Part shown: in pieces, positions 24,039-31,500 of the stretch
Layout of the letters: each line of letters starts with the position of its first letter
Position numbering within the stretch: position 1 is the stretch's first letter
Origin: a virus
IMG/VR virus record: IMGVR_UViG_3300023179_000298
Coordinates: 1-34,138 of that record
Direction: 5' to 3' (one strand)
DNA: 34,138 bases
The notes under the pieces: generated by a model
Databases searched by the model: none
Told to the model about the DNA's origin: nothing
What the model saw: the letters and a program-made list of their open reading frames with translations, nothing else
Position numbers and translations under genes: made by a program

Positions 24039-25688
24039 ATGGCTTTAACCAAAAAAGATCAAGTTGATGAAATAATGAAGTGTGGGGAAGATCCCATCTA
24101 CTTCATCAAGAAATACTTGTATATTCAACATCCAACAAAAGGACGTTTACCTTTTGAACTTTATCCGTTTCAAGAAGAATGTATTAGTTCATTCTTGGAT
24201 TATAAGTTTAATATTGTTTTGAAATCTCGTCAGTTAGGTTTGTCTACAACTACGTCTGCTTATTGTCTTTGGATGGCAATGTTTAGACAAGACGCTAACA
24301 TTCTTGTTATGGCAACCAAATTAGAAGTTGGAAAGTTCATGATTGATAAAATCAGAACAGCATTTAAAATGCTTCCAGCTTGGATGCTTAACATCTTAGA
24401 CTTAAAAGAACCAGAAGCAGAATCAGTAAAATATATTAGATTTAACAATGGTTCAAAGATTACAGCTATTCCAACATCAAAAGATGCAGCCCGTGGTGAA
24501 GCTGTAACTTTGCTTATTGTTGATGAAGCTGCACATATTGATAACTTAGAAGAATTATGGTTGGGTCTTTATCCAACGTTATCAACTGGTGGTAGAGCTA
24601 TTGTGTTTTCTACTCCAAGAGGTAAAAACTTTTTCTATCAATTATGGACAGGTGCAGAAACTGGAGAATGGGAAGAAAACCAAGTTGGACAACATTGTAA
24701 AGGTGTTGGCAAAAACGGTTTCCACGGAATTAAACTTCCTTGGTTTGTTCATCCAGAACGAGATGAAAAATGGTTTGAAGATCAATCAAAACCAATGGAT
24801 GCCCGTGGGATCGCTCAGGAGCTTTTGTGTGGCTTTGAAGGTTCAACATTAACCTTTTTCTCACAAGCAGATATTGATTACGTTAGAAACCTTTCTATGG
24901 CTCCTATTGGCTATACTGGGCCTAATGGTAAAGGTCAAGATTTACATATTTGGAAAACAAGCATACCAGATCACAAATATATTATTGCTGCTGACGTTGC
25001 AAGAGGTGATGCAGAAGACTATTCAACTTTTCATGTGTTTGATGTAAATCAAAGTGAAGTTGTTGCTGAATACATGGGTAAAATTCCTCCAGATAGATTT
25101 GGAGAATGGCTTATTGATATTGGTAAAAGATATAACGATGCTCTTATTGTAAATGAAAAAAACACAGTAGGTATTGCTACAGCTATTAAGTTAAGAGATG
25201 CTGAATATCCAAACTTGTATTATGAACCTGATTTACAAGAAAAAATGATTGGAATGTTGCCGGATGAAAAAAAAGATATTCTTCCCGGCTTTACAATCAC
25301 TCCCAAAAACCGTGAAAAGATTCTTGAAAACTTAGAACAAGTTATCAGAAACCATCATCTTAAAATATATTCATTACGCTTTGTTGCTGAAATGGAAACG
25401 TTTATATGGAACGGTAAACGTGGTCAAGCATTAAAGAAACGTCACGATGACCTTATTATGGCAATGGCTATTGGTTTGCAAACCTTTACGCCAATGGCAC
25501 ACCAAGAAGGTTATCTTGGTTCTTTGGAATCAAACAAAAGCATGGCAATGGCATTGTTATCTGGAATGACAAGAGGCTATCGTGACGTTAGACAAAAAGT
25601 TGACGGCAAAAAAGTTCCCGCTGGCGTAAGTCCAGAAAAAATAAAATCAGAAGTAGAGTTCAGAAAAGAATTTTGGTGGCTTTATTAA
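24039..25688 (+). CDS. Terminase large subunit (T4 gp17-like)
   Basis: 549 aa (T4 gp17 is 610). The motor that packages DNA into the prohead. ATPase: Walker A SRQLGLSTT (residues 63-71), Walker B LLIVDEAA (158-165) and coupling motif STPRG (191-195). The RNase H-like nuclease has AADVARGD (Asp319), VNEKN (Glu373) and RHDDLIMA (Asp470/471), the expected triad. No inteins or interruptions. The Walker A Leu-Ser in place of the usual Lys-Thr (SRQLGKTT-type) is notable but is seen in some relatives. Start at 24039 has no strong Shine-Dalgarno; CATAATAC lies at 24024-24031. Confidence 0.95.
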   Translation: MALTKKDQVDEIMKCGEDPIYFIKKYLYIQHPTKGRLPFELYPFQEECISSFLDYKFNIVLKSRQLGLSTTTSAYCLWMAMFRQDANILVMATKLEVGKFMIDKIRTAFKMLPAWMLNILDLKEPEAESVKYIRFNNGSKITAIPTSKDAARGEAVTLLIVDEAAHIDNLEELWLGLYPTLSTGGRAIVFSTPRGKNFFYQLWTGAETGEWEENQVGQHCKGVGKNGFHGIKLPWFVHPERDEKWFEDQSKPMDARGIAQELLCGFEGSTLTFFSQADIDYVRNLSMAPIGYTGPNGKGQDLHIWKTSIPDHKYIIAADVARGDAEDYSTFHVFDVNQSEVVAEYMGKIPPDRFGEWLIDIGKRYNDALIVNEKNTVGIATAIKLRDAEYPNLYYEPDLQEKMIGMLPDEKKDILPGFTITPKNREKILENLEQVIRNHHLKIYSLRFVAEMETFIWNGKRGQALKKRHDDLIMAMAIGLQTFTPMAHQEGYLGSLESNKSMAMALLSGMTRGYRDVRQKVDGKKVPAGVSPEKIKSEVEFRKEFWWLY

Positions 25689-25748
25689 TCTATCTGTTTT
25701 AGATCCTTTTTATGCCACTTTATATTAAACACAGGAGAACTATTAGTT

Positions 25749-26504
25749 ATGGCTAACAAAATCAATGTAGGTAACCCAAAAGTTACAACCAAAACAAACA
25801 TTTTAGATATTGATTTACCAACAGAATTAGAAAATGCAATTTCAACTGGATGGGATCATTTTGATGCTCTTTGCGCTGGAGATGGTATGATCCCTTCTAC
25901 CGTCGCTATTCTTACAGGTCTTCCCGGTTCTGGTAAAACAACTTTTGCACTACAACTAGCTGACTCAATTACAAGAACTGGTAATCTTGCTCTTTACAAC
26001 ACTTGTGAAGAAAGCATTTATCAAGTAAGACGTACAGCTAAACGTATGCAACTCCAACATGGGTTTATTCCATCATATTACAATGATGTAAATGACATTC
26101 TTAAACATGCTGATGAAATTCGTGCAGAAAATCCCGGCAAGCAATTGTTTTTGTTTGTTGATTCACTTCAAACTATTGAATGTAATGAAATTGATCCAAA
26201 AACAAACAAGGTATATTCTCAACAAGCTCAAACTATCCAATCAGCTTGGAGACTTGCTGAATGGTCTAAGAAAAATTATACCAACGCTATTATTATTGGG
26301 CAAGTAACCAAAGACGGTACTTTTGCCGGTAAGCAAGAAGTTAAACACGCTGTTGATATGCATATCTCTCTACATCTAGATACAGATCGTAGAAGTGAAA
26401 CATATGGTGATAGAGTTGCAATGGTTGAGAAAAATCGCTTTGGTACAGGTGGTCTTTACTTCCCCTACGAGGTTACTAGTAGAGGAATTCAATTTAAAGA
26501 TTAA
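25749..26504 (+). CDS. RadA/RecA-family ATPase
   Basis: 251 aa with an AGGAGAA ribosome site. Walker A GLPGSGKTT at about residues 57-65. LYNTCEESIYQVRRTAKRM matches the RadA/Sms motif (LYVSGEES-Q-R-R), and LFLFVDSLQTIECN is Walker B. A C-terminal segment includes HISLHLDTDR and ENKNRFG-like KNRFGTGG (RadA KNRFG motif). There is no zinc finger or Lon-like domain, so it is a minimal RadA/KaiC core. It probably acts in branch migration or strand exchange alongside the SbcCD fusion. T4 UvsX is longer and a different subtype. Confidence 0.85.
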   Translation: MANKINVGNPKVTTKTNILDIDLPTELENAISTGWDHFDALCAGDGMIPSTVAILTGLPGSGKTTFALQLADSITRTGNLALYNTCEESIYQVRRTAKRMQLQHGFIPSYYNDVNDILKHADEIRAENPGKQLFLFVDSLQTIECNEIDPKTNKVYSQQAQTIQSAWRLAEWSKKNYTNAIIIGQVTKDGTFAGKQEVKHAVDMHISLHLDTDRRSETYGDRVAMVEKNRFGTGGLYFPYEVTSRGIQFKD

Positions 26505-26505
26505 A

Positions 26506-28149
26506 TTAAAGACTTTCTAATCCTTTGATTTGTTTCAATATTTCATCTACTTGACCAAGAAAATTTGCTGTCTCAAAAGATCTGAAAAAATCCTCACTTG
26601 CTTTTTTAAGTTCTGCTGCTTTTACAGGGTCAGTTACAGTAGGTAACAACACAGAAGTAATTTTCGTTTTTGCCTCTACTAGTTTATTAGTAATTTTTTC
26701 TATATTGGCTCTACTGTTCGTTAATTCTGTTTCAATAGACTTTATACTTTCATAAGTTGCTGCAACTTCTTTACCATCGTCACCAATTAATTGACCAGTT
26801 GGACCCAAACCAGCATTCAAGCCACTCAACAAAGTTGCTGCTATTTTTTCTTGTTCAGTTGGTGATTTAATCTGATTATAGCCAGATGGCTGTATATGAT
26901 TGCCACTAAAGTATCCACCAAATTTTTTTGCTGACCACCTACCTGCAAACCATGAAGCAACAGCGGCTAAAGCAGCCAAAATAAAAGGCAAAGAAATGAC
27001 AATTTCGTTCAATGGTTCTTTCTTTGACTCATTAAGTGATCCTCTGACTCTTGTTAAACCATCTTGAAGCAAAACAGCTAATGTACCAAGTGGCTTAAGC
27101 GTATATTCTATGCCTTGAAAAAATTCTTTTATTCCTTTTATTGCTTCTTGAATAGCAGGAGTAGTACCAGCAGGAGCAGGAGCATTAGCAGGAGCATTAG
27201 CAGGAGCATTAGCAGGAGCATTAGCAGGAGCATTAGCAGGAGCAGGAGCAGGAGCAGGAGCATTAGCAGGAGCAGTACCAGCAGGAGTAGTAGGATCTAC
27301 TTCCATTAGAATATTTCTAACTTCCAACAAAGCTGCCATATATTCTGATCGGGTAAGCAAATCATGTTCATAAAGCTTTTTTGTTACTTTGAACCGATTT
27401 ATAACTTTTCTTTTTTGATTGTTTATGTTTCTTACAGAAGGAACAATAATTGTTGGAGCAGCTCCAACAACGGCATTTTTTAATTCTAAAATTAAATTTT
27501 TTGTTTTTACGAGCGAAGCCAAATATTCAGATCGATCAATTAACAGATTTTCATAAAGCTTTTTGTCAAGCATATATTGCTTTTTCACTGACTGTAAATT
27601 TCTGGATTCTGACAACGATGAACCAAAGCCAGCATCATTTAATGCTTTTGTAAACGCTTCTGTTAAAGGAGCAAGATTACTAATATCCTCTTGAAGTTTT
27701 TTATTTAAATTTGCAATATTTGTAAAAGCTTGTTGCCTTTTTTGTCGATATTGTTTTGCTTCTTCTTCAACGTTTTTTAAATTATATTCATCTGAAGCAG
27801 TTAATAAAGCTTGCCAGATGATATTTGCTTGATCTGTAACTTTGCCTTCAAACGGATATAAGAAACAAGCAAAAAGGCGAGCTTGTTGTGTGTTTGCGAA
27901 ACTTGAAATATTGGCATCTAGCTCTTTAAATTTTGCTTCTAATCTTTTATATTCTTCTGTACCTTCTTTGAGAAAACTATATTTGGCATCTTTGTCCAAT
28001 TTTTCTTCGGGTATGCCTTGTTCTGTAAGAACAACTCGTATTTCTTGTGCCAATTCAGGATAACTTCCAAACTTGTTATTGCCTGCAAATTTTTTAAGAA
28101 CTGGAACTGGGACCAGTATATCTTTTTTTGGATCTAACGCCAGTGTCAT
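26506..28149 (-). CDS. 547-aa repeat-containing protein with hydrophobic segment
   Basis: 547 aa, starting after AAGG at 28159-28162. Residues 1-170 are helical. Residues 188-224 and 248-284 are two copies of a SHOCT-like unit, KKLYE-x2-LL-x-RSEY-x-A-L. Residues 289-330 are Ala/Pro/Asn repeats. LNES (372-375) and PLNE-I (379-383) fit the prohead-protease consensus. Residues 383-403 are a hydrophobic, possibly membrane-inserting helix followed by a basic stretch. The C-terminal 100 residues are coiled-coil-like. The Pro/Ala linkers, cleavage-like sites and hydrophobic helix resemble the 535-aa protein at 6628, suggesting internal or ejected virion proteins. It converges on the RadA-like gene with one base between stops. 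Confidence 0.65.
   Translation of the reverse strand: MTLALDPKKDILVPVPVLKKFAGNNKFGSYPELAQEIRVVLTEQGIPEEKLDKDAKYSFLKEGTEEYKRLEAKFKELDANISSFANTQQARLFACFLYPFEGKVTDQANIIWQALLTASDEYNLKNVEEEAKQYRQKRQQAFTNIANLNKKLQEDISNLAPLTEAFTKALNDAGFGSSLSESRNLQSVKKQYMLDKKLYENLLIDRSEYLASLVKTKNLILELKNAVVGAAPTIIVPSVRNINNQKRKVINRFKVTKKLYEHDLLTRSEYMAALLEVRNILMEVDPTTPAGTAPANAPAPAPAPANAPANAPANAPANAPANAPAPAGTTPAIQEAIKGIKEFFQGIEYTLKPLGTLAVLLQDGLTRVRGSLNESKKEPLNEIVISLPFILAALAAVASWFAGRWSAKKFGGYFSGNHIQPSGYNQIKSPTEQEKIAATLLSGLNAGLGPTGQLIGDDGKEVAATYESIKSIETELTNSRANIEKITNKLVEAKTKITSVLLPTVTDPVKAAELKKASEDFFRSFETANFLGQVDEILKQIKGLESL
27168..27275 (-). repeat. 12-bp tandem repeat encoding Ala-Pro-Ala-Asn
   Basis: The unit GCAGGAGCATTA occurs about five times head to tail, flanked by shorter GCAGGA units. 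On the coding strand it gives APAN/APAP. It has no spacers and is entirely in frame, so it is a coding microsatellite and probably varies in copy number between relatives. Confidence 0.9.
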
Positions 28150-28170
28150 CGATTAATACCTTGTTCCTAC

Positions 28171-28184
28171 AGTATATATATACT
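28171..28184. promoter_or_regulatory. 14-bp AT palindrome in a divergent promoter region
   Basis: AGTATATATATACT is a perfect palindrome between the divergent 547-aa gene and the peptidase-sigma operon. It could act as a shared operator or -10 region for both directions. AATAATAC at 28229-28236 is another -10-like element for the operon. Confidence 0.35.
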
Positions 28185-28253
28185 TACTGATTAGGTTAAG
28201 CAGCAGATAAAATATTACTTGTCTATTTGAATAATACGTGTTATCATCACAAC

Positions 28254-28670
28254 ATGAATGATATTGCACTTATTGATAAATTAGTTGGTTATTGTAATTT
28301 GATAGGTATTGACGTTTGTTTTAAACGTGGATGCCAAGATGCATATATTATAGAAACCCAACTTATTAAAATCAATAGCAATCGAACAAAGCAAAATCAA
28401 GTTTATATTTTGCTTCATGAAATTGGTCATCACAAAGTTGTTAAAAACAAAAAGCTTGCAAAAAAGTTTTCAACATTAAATCAAGCATATTCTCGTAATT
28501 TGTCCAACAAGATTTTAAATCTTGAGGAAGAAGTTATGGCATGGCATTATGGAGAAAACCTTGCGGCAGAACTTGGAATTGAACTTGACTCAAGATACCA
28601 AGTGCTTAAATCAAAATGTTTGAAAACTTATATTGAATCAATCAATACAAAAAAAAGGAATCAACGATGA
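28254..28670 (+). CDS. ImmA/IrrE-like zinc metallopeptidase
   Basis: 138 aa from the ATG at 28254; a TTG at 28227 would add nine residues. The zinc motif is LLHEIGHH (His55, Glu56, His59), followed by a downstream Glu-rich helix LNLEEEVMAWHYGENLA that can give the third ligand. This is the compact DUF955/ImmA-IrrE layout, without the HTH domain some relatives carry. Members usually cleave regulators such as repressors. It overlaps the sigma factor gene by ATGA, so the two are co-translated. A substrate among anti-sigma, repressor or host transcription proteins is inference from this pairing. Confidence 0.78.
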   Translation: MNDIALIDKLVGYCNLIGIDVCFKRGCQDAYIIETQLIKINSNRTKQNQVYILLHEIGHHKVVKNKKLAKKFSTLNQAYSRNLSNKILNLEEEVMAWHYGENLAAELGIELDSRYQVLKSKCLKTYIESINTKKRNQR

Positions 28671-29395
28671 AAACAAATCAAAGCGAAGAAGACATTGAAT
28701 TATTCAAACGTTATCAACAAACAAAAATTCTAGATGAAAATGGAAAAATTTTAAGAGCTGATGTGAAGCTACGAAATGATTTAGCTGAACGAAATGCAAA
28801 GCTTGTAACGTTTGTTATCAATAAGTTTTATAGCAAGAAGCAACGTCACAAAGAACTTAGAAATGATTTACTTCAAGAAGGTCATCTTGGTTTGTTTGAT
28901 GCTATTGATGGGTTTAAGCCAGAGCTAGGGTTTAAATTCAGTACGTATGCAACTTGGTGGATTCGTCAAAGTGTGCATTCATATTTGCTGGATAGAGAAC
29001 CTATGCTTCATGTTCCTAGTCATGTAAGAACCGCAAGAAACAAGTTATATAATGCAGCAAAAGAAAGATCAATATCAATTAAAGACGTTAACAAATCTTT
29101 TCTTACAGAAATTAGTATGACTGAAAAAATGTTTGCATCTGTGAATGCTGCATTAAAAACTAAAGATTGGAATTTTCAATCGTTAGATGAACCATTGTCA
29201 GCAAGTATTGACAAATCTTTAAGAGAGATTATTCCAAGTAATGAACCTGAGTTAAACGTAATTGTTGACAATAAAAAAATTATTGACGCAGCAAAAAAAG
29301 CTTTTTCAAAACTTTCAATCAGGGAAAAATGTGTGTTACTTGAAAGATATGGTATTGATTGTAAATCAATTTTAACAAAGGACAATAGCAAATGA
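28667..29395 (+). CDS. Phage sigma factor lacking region 4.2
   Basis: 242 aa of the sigma-70 family. Region 2 spans residues 66-108 (NDLLQEGHLGLFDAI, then KFSTYATWWIRQSVHSYL), including the aromatic -10 melting face. Region 3 follows (MLHVPSHVR, later QSLDEPLSAS). Residues 203-230 give region 4.1 (AFSKLSIREKCVLLERYGID). The protein then ends (CKSILTKDNSK) exactly where the region 4.2 helix-turn-helix should begin. It should bind host core polymerase and recognise a -10-type late promoter, like T4 gp55. It overlaps the peptidase gene (ATGA) and the next gene (ATGA), whose product has an HTH resembling the missing piece. Confidence 0.9.
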   Translation: MKTNQSEEDIELFKRYQQTKILDENGKILRADVKLRNDLAERNAKLVTFVINKFYSKKQRHKELRNDLLQEGHLGLFDAIDGFKPELGFKFSTYATWWIRQSVHSYLLDREPMLHVPSHVRTARNKLYNAAKERSISIKDVNKSFLTEISMTEKMFASVNAALKTKDWNFQSLDEPLSASIDKSLREIIPSNEPELNVIVDNKKIIDAAKKAFSKLSIREKCVLLERYGIDCKSILTKDNSK

Positions 29396-29679
29396 GTCAG
29401 AAGTATATAACTATTGAAGAAGGTGAAGACTATCGCACCATCGCATCTAAGATGACAGCATTAGGATATAAGATGAATCACGCAACAGCAAGAAACATTC
29501 TTTTATCTGGTATGCGTAATTTCATGCATAATATGTCTGAAGAAATAGAAGGCTATTTATCAGAAGATCAAGTTGATCAACTTATCATGAGACAAGACAT
29601 ACATGAAATATTGGGCGATATTCTTCCTCTGTGTATTGAAGAGGAAAAACAAAAATGCCCGGTGGTAACCCAACAATAA
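29392..29679 (+). CDS. Small HTH protein resembling detached sigma region 4.2
   Basis: 95 aa, starting inside the stop of the sigma gene (ATGA). Residues 5-45 read ITIEEGEDYRTIASKM, then ALGYKMNHATARNILLSGMRNF. This follows the sigma region 4.2 pattern (LT-x-EEI-A-x-x-LG-x-T/S-x-x-R-V-R-x-I...AL-x-x-L) with a three-residue longer turn. Residues 46-95 are acidic and helical. It may be the separate -35-recognition or co-activator subunit, functionally like T4 gp33. Coupled translation would keep the two at similar levels. The HTH match is by eye; a generic small HTH regulator is the alternative. Confidence 0.6.
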   Translation: MSQKYITIEEGEDYRTIASKMTALGYKMNHATARNILLSGMRNFMHNMSEEIEGYLSEDQVDQLIMRQDIHEILGDILPLCIEEEKQKCPVVTQQ

Positions 29680-30005
29680 ACGAATCTCCTTTAGATTTAG
29701 GTGGATTTTTAGCTCGCAGACGAATTCCTATTGAGCTTTGGTTGCTTCAAAAGAACATTGTTACTGTTGAAGCTTTTGAAGCTTTTATGAAAGAAGAACC
29801 AAACTGGACTTATACGAGCGAGTTCGTCAACGAAGTCACTGAAGTTTTAAAATCTATTAAAAAAGAAATAACAGTTGTTGAAGTTAAACCTGTTGTTCTT
29901 GCTGTTGAAGAATTAAAAACATCTTCAGAAGAAGGTTCGGAAGAAAATTCCGAGCCTTTTTTTGTTTCTGCAACCAAAGAAAGGAAAAAATCAAAGCAAT
30001 CATGA
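29655..30005 (+). CDS. Unknown 116-aa protein containing an embedded terminator
   Basis: 116 aa, overlapping the previous gene by 25 bases, with GAGG in that gene serving as ribosome site. Residues 15-75 are helical (LGGFLARRRIPIELWLLQKNIVTVEAFEAFM). The tail is Glu/Ser-rich (SSEEGSEENSEPFF) and then basic (TKERKKSKQS). The SEEGSEENSEPFF stretch is encoded by a perfect intrinsic terminator hairpin. Polymerases that stop there would give a message lacking the stop codon and the downstream small gene. No family was recognised. Confidence 0.6.
   Translation: MPGGNPTINESPLDLGGFLARRRIPIELWLLQKNIVTVEAFEAFMKEEPNWTYTSEFVNEVTEVLKSIKKEITVVEVKPVVLAVEELKTSSEEGSEENSEPFFVSATKERKKSKQS
29934..29963 (+). terminator. 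Intrinsic terminator inside a coding region
   Basis: GGTTCGGAA (29934-29942) pairs with TTCCGAGCC (29948-29956; one G-T pair) across a GAAAA loop and is followed at once by seven T (29957-29963). This is a textbook Rho-independent terminator, 42 bases before the stop codon of the 116-aa gene and in the sense direction. Confidence 0.75.
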
Positions 30006-30178
30006 GTTCTCGTCATCAAAAGGAAAAACGTCTTCGTCCCCGTCACGATCCTTATAAAAGAGATCATTTCAATCAATCTCATTATTTGAGAATTGATCCA
30101 AATAAAAAACCTGACAACAAAGATGTGTTACAAGAAAACGAAGAATATGAAGATTTTTACGACGAAGACGATTTGTAA
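30002..30178 (+). CDS. Small protein with basic start and acidic aromatic tail
   Basis: 58 aa (MSSRHQKEKRLRPRHDPYKR to EEYEDFYDEDDL), starting within the previous stop codon by ATGA. The first 25 residues are strongly basic. The last 18 are acidic with Tyr/Phe. That polarity and the position at the end of the sigma operon would suit a small polymerase- or DNA-contacting accessory protein, but there is no motif to confirm it. It lies downstream of the embedded terminator, so its expression depends on read-through or a separate start. Confidence 0.6.
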   Translation: MSSRHQKEKRLRPRHDPYKRDHFNQSHYLRIDPNKKPDNKDVLQENEEYEDFYDEDDL

Positions 30179-30275
30179 GAAATACTTTTAGAGGTTGAAT
30201 ATGAAATGGCATTCTATGATCACGGAAGGCGGTGAGCAAACAAACACCGCAAAAAGTGAAAAGGAGAAAAACAAA

Positions 30276-30560
30276 ATGTCAATTCGTACATCAAATACAT
30301 CATACACTCGTCTCGCAGGTATCGGCACAGGAACCAATCCACGCAACTCTCTAGTGTTCGATGATACTCCAATGGATAGTATTGGAGTTACTCTCTCACA
30401 GGAAGCAGCTAAGAAGGCTGTATCAATGGAACTAGTTGTTCCAATTCGTCGCAGCCGGAAGGGTTCTCGTCGCACAGCTAAGTTTATGCTTTCTGGTCGT
30501 CAAGCTCGTGAACTTTATGAAACTCTTGATCGGTTTTATACCGAGCGTGATGATCGCTGA
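30276..30560 (+). CDS. Small basic protein with strong expression signals
   Basis: 94 aa from the ATG at 30276, chosen for its strong AAAAGGAG ribosome site. The ATG at 30201 (AGAGG site) would add 25 hydrophilic residues. The centre is basic (VVPIRRSRKGSRRTAKF), then a helix SGRQARELYETLDRFYTERDDR. GC content is visibly higher than in neighbours, with codons such as CGT, CGC, CTC and ATC. A strong terminator follows. These features suggest an abundant nucleic-acid-binding or virion protein, or recent acquisition; no family was recognised. Confidence 0.65.
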   Translation: MSIRTSNTSYTRLAGIGTGTNPRNSLVFDDTPMDSIGVTLSQEAAKKAVSMELVVPIRRSRKGSRRTAKFMLSGRQARELYETLDRFYTERDDR

Positions 30561-30586
30561 TACAAATCACAGATTAACCTAATCTG

Positions 30587-30617
30587 AAGGAAGGAATGGA
30601 AACGTTCCTTCCTTTTT
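30587..30617 (+). terminator. Strong intrinsic terminator
   Basis: AAGGAAGGAA (30587-30596) and TTCCTTCCTT (30605-30614) form a perfect ten-base stem with an eight-base loop. The T run is TTTTT when the last stem bases are included. It ends the 30276 transcript. Confidence 0.85.
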
Positions 30618-30643
30618 CATTTTAATTTGCCATACTTACAGTT

Positions 30644-31321
30644 ATGGCAAAAAAAATAACGCTTAATGATTTTGGTAGGTTGGTAAAACCTAAAATCTTA
30701 ACTGAAGCGTTTATTCTTTGCAATCAAGACAAAGTTGATCCATATAATTGGTGGTATCATTCACTTCATTTCAATCAATTATATCCATCTTATAAACGTG
30801 ACATGCTTATTAGCATTTACGGTGAAAGACTTGAAAAGCTTTTTGTAAACTTGACGTTAAACTCATACACAGCTTCAATAACTTCTTTTCTTGTTTTCTT
30901 TCAACGAAAATATCACTTTGTAACAAATCCAGTACAAGCACAACAAATTATGCAAAGTGGTAAAAAATGGAGCATAAGAGCTATTGGAGTAAAACTTTAT
31001 AAGAAATATAATTCTACAACCAAAACAGTTAATGATGTTTGGGAGTATGACAGTCCATCAATATGTTGGTATTTTAGATTGAAACACGTTATACCAATTG
31101 AAGAAGTTGATTTATATAACTCAATCGAAGTTGGTGATATGGTGTTCTTCAAAAAAACACAAGCATTTGTTACAAATGTTAAAACAGTTAACAGACGTAA
31201 ATGGTGGAACAAATGCAGTTGGACAGATAAACAAATAACAGTGTTAAGTGGAAATTTAGGTCATCAATTTAAATTGAACACAAATCGTCCATATCAAATT
31301 GTTAAAACCAAAAAAATCTAA
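30644..31321 (+). CDS. Unknown 225-aa aromatic-rich protein
   Basis: 225 aa, rich in Tyr, Trp, Phe and Lys (NWWYHSLHFNQLYPSYKRD, RRKWWNKCSW). An N-terminal helical half is followed by a beta-rich section around VGDMVFFKKTQAFVTNVKTV, which looks like an SH3- or OB-like strand set. No catalytic motif or membrane segment. The start lacks a Shine-Dalgarno; CATACTTACAG precedes it. Its stop codon interlocks with that of the convergent gene at 31318. Confidence 0.55.
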   Translation: MAKKITLNDFGRLVKPKILTEAFILCNQDKVDPYNWWYHSLHFNQLYPSYKRDMLISIYGERLEKLFVNLTLNSYTASITSFLVFFQRKYHFVTNPVQAQQIMQSGKKWSIRAIGVKLYKKYNSTTKTVNDVWEYDSPSICWYFRLKHVIPIEEVDLYNSIEVGDMVFFKKTQAFVTNVKTVNRRKWWNKCSWTDKQITVLSGNLGHQFKLNTNRPYQIVKTKKI

Positions 31322-31500
31322 TCAACAGATTCTTCATCTATTGCTTCAGATTCTTCTTCTAAATCTGTTTTAACTCTATCAATGACGCTTATTGCCTCAT
31401 CAAGTGTAACAGCTTCATCAGCTTCCAGCATAAGCTTGTATTCATCAACAAACTCTTCTAATCTTTCAATCAATCTTTCTAACATTCTTGTGTTTGACAT
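31318..31500 (-). CDS. Small acidic coiled-coil protein
   Basis: 60 aa with an AAAGGA ribosome site. It is a single predicted helix rich in Glu, Asp and Leu (LERLIERLEEFVDEYKLML, then ISVIDRVKTDLEEE) and very acidic at the end. The first 22 bases overlap the end of the upstream minus-strand gene. It could be an inhibitor or DNA-mimic-like protein by charge, but this is conjecture. Confidence 0.55.
   Translation of the reverse strand: MSNTRMLERLIERLEEFVDEYKLMLEADEAVTLDEAISVIDRVKTDLEEESEAIDEESVD

Noticed and set aside
27168-27275. Possible CRISPR-like array
   Set aside because: Units are 12 bp, contiguous, in frame and lack spacers; it is a coding microsatellite.
27115-27309. Plus-strand Ser/Arg-Ser repeat frame (SRSISRS)
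   Set aside because: Antisense reading of the 12-bp APAN repeat; the minus-strand frame is continuous through a 547-aa protein.
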